NCBI RefSeq assembly: GCF_002895565.1
Contig: NZ_AZRN01000008.1
Location: 1-44,017, forward strand
DNA length: 44,017 nt
Reading direction: 5' to 3'
Source of the DNA: Petrotoga mexicana DSM 14811
GTDB taxonomy: Bacteria; Thermotogota; Thermotogae; Petrotogales; Petrotogaceae
The notes under the pieces are model-generated. The model was given only the letters and a program-made list of their open reading frames with translations. It searched no databases and had not been told where the DNA came from. Positions 1 to 8,720 of this stretch are shown here, one piece after another. Each line of letters begins with the position of its first letter. Within the stretch, counting starts at the first letter, position 1. The position numbers and the translations under genes are program-made.

Positions 1-21
1 TAATAATAATAATAATAATAA
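1..21. repeat. (TAA)7 trinucleotide repeat
   Basis: Seven perfect TAA units open the window. In the frame of the following fliK gene they read AAT codons, so they encode a poly-asparagine run that begins outside the window. Such a tract can change length by slippage while keeping the frame. Only the right-hand end is visible, so its full length is unknown. Confidence 0.9.
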
Positions 22-3000
22 CGATTCTAACAAATTTTTAATTAAAACTGACGAAAAATCAAACAATGAATTATTAGTTACATTGAATATGAATGATTCG
101 AAAGATTTAATAATTTCAAACACTAAAAAAGCAAAAAGCATTCATTTGGACGTTGATCAATTACTTTTACTCATAGAAACTTCTATAAAAAACACTAAAG
201 ACATCGATCAAAAGGAATTATTAACCCAAGCCCAAAAAATATTGTCTTCTCCTAAAACAGAGTTTACAGAGGACGACCTAGAAGTACTTCAAAAAGCCTT
301 AAGCATTATCACAAAAGAAAGCAAAGATAGTAAGGGTAGCAATAGTGAAATACCTTTAGAAGGTTTAATTAAGCATTCTAAATCCACAAAAGAAACTCCC
401 CCCACGCTGTCACAAAACAGCCTTGATTCAAAAGGTTCACAAGAAACCAATCAAATTCTTCAATCCGACATTCGAAAATTGTTACAGTTAACAGAAGAAA
501 GCTTAGAAAGTGTAAAAAACAAAGATGAAATCAATACATTAGAGCAAGCCCAAAAAATATTATCTTCTCCTAAAACAAAATTTACAAGGTCTGAACTAGA
601 GACATTACAAAAAGCATTTAGCATTATCATAAAAGAAAACAAAGTCATTCAGAGTAGTAATAGTGAAGAAAGTAAGGCTAATAAAAGTCAAATACCTTCA
701 GAAGGTTTAATTAAGCCTTCTAAATTTACAGAAAAAGATCCCACCATTATGTTACAAAGAAAACTTCCTTCAAATGGTTCCCAAAGAACCAACCAAATTG
801 TCAACTCTGATATCCGAGAATTATTATCTACAATACAAGAAAGCTCAAAAAATACAGAAAACAAAAACGAATTCAACAAAAGCGCTAATGGCATCGATGG
901 CAAAGAATTATTAAATCAAGCCCAAGAAACAGGGGCTCCAACTAAAATCCAGTTTACAGAAGAAGATAAAAGAGAGTTATTAATTCAGGCACAAAAAATA
1001 TTATCTTCTCCTAAAACTGAGTTTACAAAGGCTGAACTAGAGACATTACAAAAAGCCTTAAGCATAATCATAAAAGAAATTAAAGATAGTCAGCCCATTA
1101 ACAATGAACTACCTTCAGAAGGTTTAATTAAGCATTCTAAATTTACAGAAAAAGATCCCACCATTTTGTCACAAAACAGCCTCGATTCAAAAGCTTCACA
1201 AGAAGCCGATCAGATTGTCAACCCTGATATCCAAAAATTATTACAATTAATAGAAGAAAGCTCAAAAAATACAGAAAACAAAGATGAAATCAATTTAGAA
1301 GAAGCCCAGAAAATACTAATTTCTTCGAAACCTGAACTCACGAAAGAAGATAAAAGAGAGTTGTTAATTCAAGCTCAAAAAATATTGTCTTCTCCTAAAA
1401 CAGAGTTTACAAAGGCTGAACTAGAGACATTACAAAAAGCCTTAAGCATAATCATAAAAGAAAATAAAGTCATTCAGAGTAGTGATAGTGAAGAAAGTAA
1501 GGCTAATAAAAGTCAAATACCTTCAGAAGGTTTAATTAAGCATTCTAATTCCATAGAAGAAACTTCTCCTACTTTGTCACAAAAAAATCTCCATTTAAAA
1601 GACTCACAAGAAGCCAATCAGATTGTAAACTCTGATATCCAAAAATTATTATCTACAATACAAGAAAGCTCAAAAAGTATAGAAAGCAAAAATGAAATCA
1701 ATACACTAGAGCAAGCTCAAAAAATATTGTCTTCTCCTAAAACAGAGTTTACAAAGGCTGAACTAGAGACATTACAAAAAGCATTTAGCATTATCATAAA
1801 AGAAAACAAAGTCATTCAGAGTAGTGATAGTGAAGAAAGTAAGGCTAATAAAAGTCAAATACCTTCAGAAGGTTTAATTAAGCATTCTAATTCCATAGAA
1901 GAAAGTCCCAATACTATGTTACAAAACAACCTCGATTCAAAAGGTTCACAAGAAACCACTCAGATTGTCAATCCTGATATCCAAAAATTATTACAATTAA
2001 TAGAAGAAAACTCAAAAAGTATAGAAAACAAAGATGAAATCAACACACTAGAACTATCCCAAACAATACTAAATTCTTCAAAAACCCAACCTATAAATGG
2101 AGATAAAAAAGAGTTATTAATTGAAGCACAAAAAATATTATCTTCCTCTAAAACAACATTTACACCTGAGGAATTAAATATAATTAAAACTGCTCTTGGT
2201 ATAACTACCAATAATAATCCAAAGGCAGGAAAACCTTCATCAAATACAATAGGAGAAACAACTTTTATAGCCAATTCCTTGATTAAGGGAAACATTGATA
2301 AAACAAAGAATAATAAAACTGAGAATAATAATTCTATAAAATCAAAACAATTTGATCAGAAAGCAGAGATTTCAAACACAAAAAACAACCTTGGTAAGAA
2401 TGTGTATTTTGATCCTTATGAAACCAGAAAAAGCAACATCAATAAAGATAAAAACTCTGATTTACAAAAAGATAATACTGTTAAACTTACGCCACCTAGC
2501 AATTTAGAAGATACCAGCAAGAATTTAAATATCGAACAATTAAAAACCACTCAAAGTACTAATGAAATAGATTTAAAATCCTTACAAATCAACAAAAATA
2601 ATATACAAGACAGTATCCCTGCAACCAATCTAAAAGATTTAAACGCTCAAATAAAGGAAGTAATTATCTCCAAAAACACTCAAACTTTTTTAAACGAAAG
2701 TTTCTCAGTCAAAATATCTCCTCCAGAATTAGGAAAAGTCGATATTCAAATCTTAAAAAACGGGCAGGCTGTAACTGTTAACATATCAACGGAAACCGAA
2801 AACGCAAAAAATATTATATCAAAAACGTTACAATCTTTAGTTGGAAATTTAAGGGATGAAGGATACCAACCTATTAGTATAAAAGTGAATGTCACACAAG
2901 AAGAACATTATTTAGCCGATCAAAATCAACAACATCAACAAGAGCAAGAGCAGAAAAAATACCATGAAGAAGATCATAATGGCGATCAGTCAGAAGAAGG

Positions 3001-3049
3001 AACTTACTACACCTTTGATGAATATTTAAGGAGTGATTTGAATGCTTAA
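2..3049 (+). CDS. fliK: Flagellar hook-length control protein FliK, 5'-truncated by the window edge
   Basis: FliK is the secreted molecular ruler that sets hook length and switches the flagellar export gate from rod/hook to filament substrates. The C-terminal 150 or so residues show the FliK_C (Flg_hook) domain: a segment with SPPELGKVDIQI, followed by NISTETENAKN and LRDEGYQPISIKV, then a Gln/Glu/His-rich tail. Everything before it is low-complexity, Lys/Ser/Glu/Asn-rich and repetitive. A TTG at 83 could serve as a start, but the frame stays open leftwards to base 2 through a poly-Asn run, so I treat the gene as continuing beyond the window. At least 1015 residues are present, far more than the roughly 400 of enterobacterial FliK. 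The stop overlaps the flgD start by 8 bases, consistent with translational coupling in a hook operon. Identity rests on the C-terminal domain and the flgD-flgE context. Confidence 0.88.
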   Translation, partial: NNNNNNNDSNKFLIKTDEKSNNELLVTLNMNDSKDLIISNTKKAKSIHLDVDQLLLLIETSIKNTKDIDQKELLTQAQKILSSPKTEFTEDDLEVLQKALSIITKESKDSKGSNSEIPLEGLIKHSKSTKETPPTLSQNSLDSKGSQETNQILQSDIRKLLQLTEESLESVKNKDEINTLEQAQKILSSPKTKFTRSELETLQKAFSIIIKENKVIQSSNSEESKANKSQIPSEGLIKPSKFTEKDPTIMLQRKLPSNGSQRTNQIVNSDIRELLSTIQESSKNTENKNEFNKSANGIDGKELLNQAQETGAPTKIQFTEEDKRELLIQAQKILSSPKTEFTKAELETLQKALSIIIKEIKDSQPINNELPSEGLIKHSKFTEKDPTILSQNSLDSKASQEADQIVNPDIQKLLQLIEESSKNTENKDEINLEEAQKILISSKPELTKEDKRELLIQAQKILSSPKTEFTKAELETLQKALSIIIKENKVIQSSDSEESKANKSQIPSEGLIKHSNSIEETSPTLSQKNLHLKDSQEANQIVNSDIQKLLSTIQESSKSIESKNEINTLEQAQKILSSPKTEFTKAELETLQKAFSIIIKENKVIQSSDSEESKANKSQIPSEGLIKHSNSIEESPNTMLQNNLDSKGSQETTQIVNPDIQKLLQLIEENSKSIENKDEINTLELSQTILNSSKTQPINGDKKELLIEAQKILSSSKTTFTPEELNIIKTALGITTNNNPKAGKPSSNTIGETTFIANSLIKGNIDKTKNNKTENNNSIKSKQFDQKAEISNTKNNLGKNVYFDPYETRKSNINKDKNSDLQKDNTVKLTPPSNLEDTSKNLNIEQLKTTQSTNEIDLKSLQINKNNIQDSIPATNLKDLNAQIKEVIISKNTQTFLNESFSVKISPPELGKVDIQILKNGQAVTVNISTETENAKNIISKTLQSLVGNLRDEGYQPISIKVNVTQEEHYLADQNQQHQQEQEQKKYHEEDHNGDQSEEGTYYTFDEYLRSDLNA
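120..2215 (+). repeat. Six-fold internal repeat in the FliK ruler region
   Basis: A 34-residue motif built around QAQKILSSPKT and ending near LQKALSIIIKE occurs six times. Its DNA cores lie near 231, 547, 990, 1372, 1714 and 2127. Between the cores, two other segments also recur: one around IQKLLQLIEESSK, and one with IPSEGLIKHS followed by a Ser/Gln-rich stretch. Spacing varies from about 315 to 440 bases. Copies at about 1372-1560 and 1714-1900 are almost identical at the DNA level, with only a few differences, which points to recent duplication or gene conversion. In-frame gain or loss of units would lengthen or shorten the predicted ruler. Confidence 0.85.
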
Positions 3050-3704
3050 CTCAGTATCGATGGATTCTATATATCAAAGTACATATGATGCAAAAAAAGA
3101 CAGAGAAATCAAAAAAGAATTAGACAAAGAAGCTTTTTTACAACTGTTGATTACAGAATTACAAAACCAAGATCCAACACAACCGATGGAAAACAAAGAT
3201 CTTGTAGCTCAGCTTTCACAGCTTTCTTCCACTGAACAAATAACCAATATGAGCCAGGCAATTCAGGAAATGGTTAACTCCCAAATGTCGCTCAATAAAT
3301 TGCAAGCTGCAAGCTTGATTGGAAAAACTGTTGTAGTGAATGACAACACTATTGACTTGCAAAGTGGGGTAGCAGAAGGATTAAACTATGGATTAGATAA
3401 CAGCTCCCAAGTATATTTAGAGATTTACAATTCAAATGGACAATTAGTTTACGCAGAAGATTTAGGCATGCAAGAAGCAGGCTTACACTCATATGTCTGG
3501 AGCGGAAGAAACAACGATGGAACTATGATGCCTGATGGAGAATATCTCTATGGAATTTACACTATAGAAAATGGTCAAATGGTAGCAAATACCGGTGTAA
3601 AAACTGGAATTGTCGAAGCCGTAAAGTTCTTAGACAATGAACTTTACCTACTTATCAACGGTGAAATGTATCCTTATTCGGTAGTGAATGAGATTAGCGC
3701 CTAA
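3042..3704 (+). CDS. flgD: Flagellar hook assembly scaffold FlgD
   Basis: FlgD caps the growing hook and is needed for FlgE polymerisation outside the cell. The 220-residue protein has the classic N-terminal signature: FLQLLITELQNQDPTQPM, then a Gln/Leu/Ser-rich SQLSSTEQI segment at about residues 30-65. After it come the beta-rich FLG/Tudor-like domains with the SGRNNDGTMMPDGEYLYGIY motif near residues 150-170, typical of the FlgD Ig-like fold. Length is normal for the family. An AAGGAG lies 7 bases before the ATG, and the start overlaps the end of fliK by 8 bases. flgE follows after a short AT-rich gap, giving the usual fliK-flgD-flgE order. Confidence 0.95.
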   Translation: MLNSVSMDSIYQSTYDAKKDREIKKELDKEAFLQLLITELQNQDPTQPMENKDLVAQLSQLSSTEQITNMSQAIQEMVNSQMSLNKLQAASLIGKTVVVNDNTIDLQSGVAEGLNYGLDNSSQVYLEIYNSNGQLVYAEDLGMQEAGLHSYVWSGRNNDGTMMPDGEYLYGIYTIENGQMVANTGVKTGIVEAVKFLDNELYLLINGEMYPYSVVNEISA

Positions 3705-3746
3705 AATAAAATTATTAAAAATTATTATTGATAGGAGGAGTATAAC

Positions 3747-6683
3747 ATGCTGGGATCAATTTACTCTGGAATCACAGGTTTAAGGAATTTTCAGGATCAA
3801 CTCGACATAGTTGCAAACAATATCGCTAACGTTAATACAGTAGGCTACAAAGGTTCAAGGGCAACATTTCAAACACTGCTTTTTCAAAACTTACGTTCAG
3901 GAATCGCACCTCAAAACCAATTAGGTGGGGTAAACCCCATGCAAATTGGAGCAGGATCACAATTAGCTTCTATAGACAAAATAATGACACAAGGTTCTCC
4001 TATGTCTACAGGTAAAGTTACCGATCTTATGATTCAAGGGGAAGGCTTTTTTATACTTTCAGATGGAACAGATCAATACTATACACGAGCAGGCAACTTT
4101 ACTAGAGATTACAACGGTTTCTTTTTAGAACCAGCAACCGGCATGAAATTACAAGGTTGGACAGCACAAGTTGATGAAGAAGGAAATAGGTTCATTGATA
4201 CCAACGAACCCATAGGAAATATCCAAGTGTCAGCCAATCAAATAATGGAGGCGACAGAAACATCTTTTGTAGCTCTCGCAAATAATTTAAACGCTGGTGT
4301 AGGTATCCAGGACACAACAATCGTCGTTAAGAGTGCAACAGGTGAAAGTATACCCATCAAATTTTCTTTCACAAGGGATATGAGTAGCGAAGAAAACAAG
4401 GATAAAAATGTTTACAATTGGACGGCAAGTGTAGTTGGTTCTGATTACAAATTCGCAGTTGACGATGGTTCGGGCAATTTAACTTCAACTACCCAAATTA
4501 GCGGAAAAGTTGAGCTTGACGATACGGGAAATGTAATTAATTGGGTTAATTACGATAGCAATGGAGTCGCTATAGATAGTAGTAAGATTTCAATTTTTGA
4601 CATAAACGGTGAAATAGTCGATGGAAACGGCGCCCCTGTTTCTCTAGGGGCTTCAGTCCCAGTTTCTGCAAGCCTCGAAGGAAGTATTAGTGTAGTAGAC
4701 AAAGATAACAAAGCGGTTTATTATGATCCAACTAGTACAAAAGTTTCTTTTATCGATACTGATAATGATGGCTATGCAGATCGAGTTAAAATAACTTTGA
4801 CCACGGAAGATGGTGATAGTTTAACTTTTGAAAAAGATGAAGCCGATTTTGCAATTGAATCTGCAGATGGAAAAATTACGATTGGTGAATTCAAAAGTTT
4901 ACTGTCAAAGGGAATAGAGCATAAGGTTGTCAATGACACTGTAGATTACACCCTCAAAGGGTTGAATCTGACAGGAGGCACAGATACAGATATTCTCACT
5001 ATTCAGACTATTTCCGACCTAAAATCCGAGATTGACCCTAAATCTGTAATTACATCTGCTTTAGTTCCTGCAACCCTGGAGGGAAGTATTAGTATGACAA
5101 ACGGATCTGGAGATCCGGTTTATTTTCCTCCGCAAAATATAACAGTTGAGTTTAAAGATACGGATAGTAACGGCAATGCAGATCAAGTTAAGATAATTCT
5201 AAAGGATTCAAACGATACTAAGTGGACTTTTACAAAAGATGAAGCCGACTTTGCAATTGGAACTGCAGATGGAGAAATTACAATTGAAGAATTCAACGAT
5301 TTATTATCAAATGGAATAACAGATACGAGTAGCACTTACACCCTCAAAGGATTGCAGCTTACAGGAGGAGACCTTTCAGATACTATCGATGTTCAGGTTC
5401 TTGATGGCGTACAATCTGTTGGTGTCCCTGTTCCTGCAGACGCCGCTACTCCTGTTTCTTCAAACCTCACAGGAAGCATTGGTGTTACAGATAACACAAC
5501 GGGAGAAACGGTTTATTATGATCCCGAAGATATTGATATTGAGTTTGTAGGTACTGAAGTTTCGATAACACTCACCAAGAAAGATGAAACTCCTTTAACT
5601 TTTACAGTCGATGCAACCTCCTTTGGAGATAATAATGGAAAATTTTCAATTGAAGAATTCAACGATTTATTGTCAGAGGGGATAAAAGATGTCACTAATT
5701 TTTATACCCTTACAGGGTTACGATTAGTTGGAGACTCAGATACATATATTGTCAATAATCAGTCTCTTTCCGACTTAAAATCTGTCAGAGAGGTAATTCA
5801 ACCACCTTCAGGTGGAGCAATAAGGTTCACAGATCTCAACAACCCAACCAACTTTTCAGAAGCTGAGTATGTAAACCCATCTGTTACAACGTCAACCGTA
5901 GTATACGATTCTCTTGGTAATCCTTACAATGCCTATTTGAAATTCTCAAAAATAGATGCCAACACTTGGTATTGGAAGGCAGAATTAGAAGATGGGCACC
6001 CATTATTTAAAAGTACCGCCGATGGTCAGTTACTCGACGATCCCGCCGAAGGGGTAATTGCTTTTGATTCAAACGGTAACATAGCTGCAACTCAATGGAA
6101 AATCAACCCTGACGGTACCATAGATCAAGATCTCAAAGATGGCGATAATGGAGCAGCAGGTTTCTGGTTTGACCCAGCAAAGGTGGGAGCTGCTTTAAAT
6201 GAGGAGGTTGATCCCGAATCAGCAGCGGCTGCAGGTCCCGTTAACGTTTCGATTAATTTCCAAGAACTCACTCAGTTTTTTGCAGAAAATTCTATAGCGG
6301 TTACCGAACAAGATGGAAATGCCCAAGGAACTTTAGAATCTTTTGCTATAGATAACAATGGACTTATTATAGCGTCTTTCACAAACGGTTTAACAGCCCC
6401 ATTAGGGCAAATTGCCTTAGCCACTTTTAACAACCCTGAAGGTTTATCAGCTACGGGTAACTCTATGTACGCTTTGAGCCCAAACAGTGGAACTCCTCAA
6501 ATAGGTATTTCTGGAGTTGGGGGAAGAGGTAGTATCAATTCAGGAGCTTTGGAAATGTCGAATGTGGATTTGGCAGAAGAGTTCACCAACATGATCATAG
6601 CTCAAAGAGGATTCCAAGCAAATTCAAGGAGTATAACTACGGCAGATGCGATCCTTAATGAAATTATAAACATCAAGAGATAA
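3747..6683 (+). CDS. flgE: Flagellar hook protein FlgE, enlarged form with a repeat insertion
   Basis: FlgE builds the curved hook joining basal body to filament. The N-terminus has the conserved D0 helix with LDIVANNIANVNTVGYK (about residues 19-35). The C-terminus has the matching helix with LAEEFTNMIIAQRGFQANS and a TADAILNEII ending, so both polymerisation ends are intact. The protein is 978 residues, more than twice the roughly 400 of enteric FlgE. The extra length is a central insertion (about residues 300-680) of three tandem units of roughly 110-130 residues. Each contains a GSI-V-YY/YF strand segment, a DxDxDG-like or related loop, an EF-hand-like loop ending in EEF or GEF, and a YTLKGL segment. 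This insertion would sit in the surface-exposed D2/D3 region of the hook. The start is supported by an AGGAGGA Shine-Dalgarno 7-8 bases upstream. Confidence 0.93.
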   Translation: MLGSIYSGITGLRNFQDQLDIVANNIANVNTVGYKGSRATFQTLLFQNLRSGIAPQNQLGGVNPMQIGAGSQLASIDKIMTQGSPMSTGKVTDLMIQGEGFFILSDGTDQYYTRAGNFTRDYNGFFLEPATGMKLQGWTAQVDEEGNRFIDTNEPIGNIQVSANQIMEATETSFVALANNLNAGVGIQDTTIVVKSATGESIPIKFSFTRDMSSEENKDKNVYNWTASVVGSDYKFAVDDGSGNLTSTTQISGKVELDDTGNVINWVNYDSNGVAIDSSKISIFDINGEIVDGNGAPVSLGASVPVSASLEGSISVVDKDNKAVYYDPTSTKVSFIDTDNDGYADRVKITLTTEDGDSLTFEKDEADFAIESADGKITIGEFKSLLSKGIEHKVVNDTVDYTLKGLNLTGGTDTDILTIQTISDLKSEIDPKSVITSALVPATLEGSISMTNGSGDPVYFPPQNITVEFKDTDSNGNADQVKIILKDSNDTKWTFTKDEADFAIGTADGEITIEEFNDLLSNGITDTSSTYTLKGLQLTGGDLSDTIDVQVLDGVQSVGVPVPADAATPVSSNLTGSIGVTDNTTGETVYYDPEDIDIEFVGTEVSITLTKKDETPLTFTVDATSFGDNNGKFSIEEFNDLLSEGIKDVTNFYTLTGLRLVGDSDTYIVNNQSLSDLKSVREVIQPPSGGAIRFTDLNNPTNFSEAEYVNPSVTTSTVVYDSLGNPYNAYLKFSKIDANTWYWKAELEDGHPLFKSTADGQLLDDPAEGVIAFDSNGNIAATQWKINPDGTIDQDLKDGDNGAAGFWFDPAKVGAALNEEVDPESAAAAGPVNVSINFQELTQFFAENSIAVTEQDGNAQGTLESFAIDNNGLIIASFTNGLTAPLGQIALATFNNPEGLSATGNSMYALSPNSGTPQIGISGVGGRGSINSGALEMSNVDLAEEFTNMIIAQRGFQANSRSITTADAILNEIINIKR
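4656..5781 (+). repeat. Three tandem EF-hand-like modules within FlgE
   Basis: Units cover about FlgE residues 304-435, 440-565 and 569-679. Shared landmarks are a PVSxxLxGSI opening, a DxDxDG-type run (DTDNDGYAD in unit 1, DTDSNGNAD in unit 2, lost in unit 3), a loop such as ESADGKITIGEF, a YTLKGLxLTGG segment and an SDLKS or related ending. The loops match the EF-hand spacing at positions 5 or 6 (D or N, then G), 8 (I or F) and 12 (E), but position 1 is I or F rather than D. Calcium binding is therefore possible but degenerate. Units 1 and 2 are the most alike. Confidence 0.8.
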
Positions 6684-6695
6684 TTATACTCTTTA

Positions 6696-6750
6696 TAGGG
6701 GCGGGCTGCGGGGCAAAGGGACGCTAAAACGGGTTTTAGAGTTTCTAAAG
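6696..6750 (+). repeat. Intergenic repeat with two alternative hairpins, copy 1 (before flbD)
   Basis: The 41 bases 6710-6750 match 20768-20808 at 36 positions, and weaker similarity extends about 15 bases further left. Within the element, CTAAAAC (6724-6730) can pair with GTTTTAG (6733-6739), while TTTAGA (6735-6740) can instead pair with TCTAAA (6744-6749). The two hairpins share bases and exclude each other. The element ends 23 bases before the flbD start. It could be a leader regulator or a small dispersed repeat; only two copies are seen here. Confidence 0.6.
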
Positions 6751-6772
6751 TGAACAATTTTTGGAGGTTAAG

Positions 6773-6958
6773 ATGATTAAACTCACAAAATTAAACGATG
6801 AAGAATTTTATATAAACCCTTATCAAATTGAAAAGATAGAGTGTCACCCTGATACAACCATAACAATGATGAACGGACATGTTTATGTCGTTAAAGAAAG
6901 TATTGATGAAGTTAAGAAAAAAGTGGTAGAATTAAATAAGGAAATTTTTGGCAAATAA
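6773..6958 (+). CDS. flbD: FlbD family flagellar protein
   Basis: A 61-residue protein of the small FlbD/SwrD family that sits between flgE and motA in many Firmicutes, spirochaetes and Thermotogota; in Bacillus SwrD boosts flagellar motor power. Visible features are the N-terminal MIKLTKLNDEEFYINPYQIE, the ECHPDTTITMMNGH segment and a charged helical tail, all typical of the family. The ATG at 6773 was chosen because GGAGGT lies just upstream at 6763-6768; the longer frame from TTG 6761 would begin before this ribosome site. It is separated from flgE by the repeat element and precedes motA by 66 bases. Confidence 0.9.
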   Translation: MIKLTKLNDEEFYINPYQIEKIECHPDTTITMMNGHVYVVKESIDEVKKKVVELNKEIFGK

Positions 6959-7024
6959 AGTATGTATTATTTTTGAGCAAACTTTTTATAATTGGAATAG
7001 TGCAAAACAAGAGGTGGGATAGTT

Positions 7025-7804
7025 GTGGATATATCGACAATAATCGGTTTATCTTTAGCGATAGTTGCACTAGTAGTAGGTGCAGGTAGTGAATTTACAA
7101 CTTTACTAGATATACCTTCTTTTTTTATAACTGTGTTGGGATCTATTGGTGCAACATTCATCGCCCATCCAAGTTCAAGGTCTTTTAAAATATTTAACAT
7201 TATCATTGAAGCCTTGAAAAATCCTAAGATCGACAACCTTGAAACATTAAGGATCTTATACTCGTTTTCTGAAAAAGCAAGACGGGATGGCATGATATCT
7301 TTAGAAGAAGATTTACCCAGTGTTCAAAGTGAATTTTTACGAGACGGTTTGAGAGCCGCCGTTGATGGAACAGATCCAGAAGAGATTAAAAAAATATTAG
7401 AAGTGAAGATGGATATGTACCAAGAAACAGAGGAAGATAAGATCTCAGTTTTGGATACGTGGGGAGCTATGGCTCCGGCCTTTGGTATGATAGGAACTTT
7501 AATAGGATTAGTTTTGTTGCTAGATACTCTTAGTGATCCAACAACTATTGGGCCGAGAATGTCTCTCGCCCTTATTACAACGTTATACGGTGCTCTTATA
7601 GCAAACACCATTGCTCTCCCACCCGCTGAAAAACTAAAAAAAAGGGTGGATAAAAATATCAACCAAATGCGAATGATGTTAGAAGGCATATTATCTATAG
7701 TACAAGGTGAAAATCCACATTTGATGGAAGAAAAACTAAAGGCATTTCTCAGTGAAGAAGAAAGACGTGCCTATGAGGCAGAAAAAGGTGAAGCTGTTTT
7801 GTAA
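7025..7804 (+). CDS. motA: Flagellar motor stator protein MotA
   Basis: MotA forms the membrane proton or sodium channel of the stator with MotB. The 259-residue protein has four hydrophobic segments: two near the N-terminus (about 3-20 and 30-50) and two later (about 150-172 and 180-202). The large cytoplasmic loop between segments 2 and 3 carries the charged face that meets the rotor. The segment TWGAMAPAFGMIGTLIGLV and the following TTLYGALIANTIALPPAEKL with its conserved prolines are diagnostic of the MotA/PomA family. Start is GTG with GAGGTGG upstream. motB follows after 17 bases. Confidence 0.95.
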   Translation: MDISTIIGLSLAIVALVVGAGSEFTTLLDIPSFFITVLGSIGATFIAHPSSRSFKIFNIIIEALKNPKIDNLETLRILYSFSEKARRDGMISLEEDLPSVQSEFLRDGLRAAVDGTDPEEIKKILEVKMDMYQETEEDKISVLDTWGAMAPAFGMIGTLIGLVLLLDTLSDPTTIGPRMSLALITTLYGALIANTIALPPAEKLKKRVDKNINQMRMMLEGILSIVQGENPHLMEEKLKAFLSEEERRAYEAEKGEAVL

Positions 7805-7821
7805 TGTAGAGGTGATATTTT

Positions 7822-8694
7822 ATGCCTAGAAAGAAAAGAGAAAAGAAAGGTGAAGCTTCATGGATGCAAACTTTTAGCGATATGACTACTCTGTTGTTGA
7901 CAATGTTTATCGCCTTGTTTTCTATGGCTACTATATCACCGGGAAAATTTCAACAGGCGGTTGTTAGTTTACAAAGTGTATTTGAAGGTCAACCAATTGG
8001 GGTACTAGTCGGAGGCAGAAGTATTTCCGAAGAACCTTTGATTACTTCTAATCCCGGAATTAGGCAAGAATTATTAAAAATTATAGAAGACGAGAAGTAT
8101 AAGGGAAAAATCACTATTGAGGAAACGGATAAAGGGACGATAATATCTATGAGAGACATCGCCTTTTTTAAAACAGGGAGCGCTGAATTAACCGCCGAAG
8201 CTAAAGAGCTGTTGTATAGTATAGGTACAATAATATTAGAACACACATCTAACGCTATAGAAGTTTATGGTTTTACGGATGATCGACCAGTTTTATCTTC
8301 AAGTTTATATCCTTCTAATTGGCATTTGAGTGCAGCTAGAGCGGCAAGTGTAGTTAGTTTTTTTACCACTGAATTAAAAAATAGAAGGTTGGTAGAAAAG
8401 ATGGCTGAGATTAATTCTGGACAATTTGATATAGATTATTTTTATAATTCAGATAGATTTTTCCCAATCGGTTTGGGAGATAGTGAAATAACGAAAGAAA
8501 TTAACCTGTTAAAGACGGAAATTGATTCACGAAAATCCCTTGCATTTGATCAATTCACAAAAGGAGAAATAAATTCTGCACAGTTACAGCAAATTGAAAA
8601 AGAATTAGAAAACGAATATAATACAAGATTGAATGAATTAAGACAAAAATATAGAAGAATAGATATTCTTATACTAAGGCAAAGAGTAAGATAA
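7822..8694 (+). CDS. motB: Flagellar motor stator protein MotB
   Basis: MotB anchors the stator to peptidoglycan and supplies the ion-carrying aspartate. The 290-residue protein opens with a basic stretch (PRKKREKKG), then SWMQTFSDMTTLLLTMFIA. The Asp at residue 20, at the start of the single membrane helix, matches the essential Asp32 of E. coli MotB. Residues about 95-285 are an OmpA-like peptidoglycan-binding domain with YGFTDDRP and NWHLSAARAASV, the family's glycan-binding signature. The ribosome site is GAGGTGA. The gene lies between motA and fliL, the standard stator cluster. Confidence 0.95.
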   Translation: MPRKKREKKGEASWMQTFSDMTTLLLTMFIALFSMATISPGKFQQAVVSLQSVFEGQPIGVLVGGRSISEEPLITSNPGIRQELLKIIEDEKYKGKITIEETDKGTIISMRDIAFFKTGSAELTAEAKELLYSIGTIILEHTSNAIEVYGFTDDRPVLSSSLYPSNWHLSAARAASVVSFFTTELKNRRLVEKMAEINSGQFDIDYFYNSDRFFPIGLGDSEITKEINLLKTEIDSRKSLAFDQFTKGEINSAQLQQIEKELENEYNTRLNELRQKYRRIDILILRQRVR

Positions 8695-8720
8695 ATGCAA
8701 GACAGTGGAGGCGAAAGGTT

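Noticed and set aside
231-2162. Regularly recurring DNA motif as a CRISPR array
   Set aside because: The copies lie in one long open frame, spacing is uneven (about 315-440 bases), and the protein repeats explain them.
6696-6750. Repeat element as a standard rho-independent terminator of flgE
   Set aside because: The stems are AT-rich, no T-run follows, and flbD and motA belong to the same functional operon.
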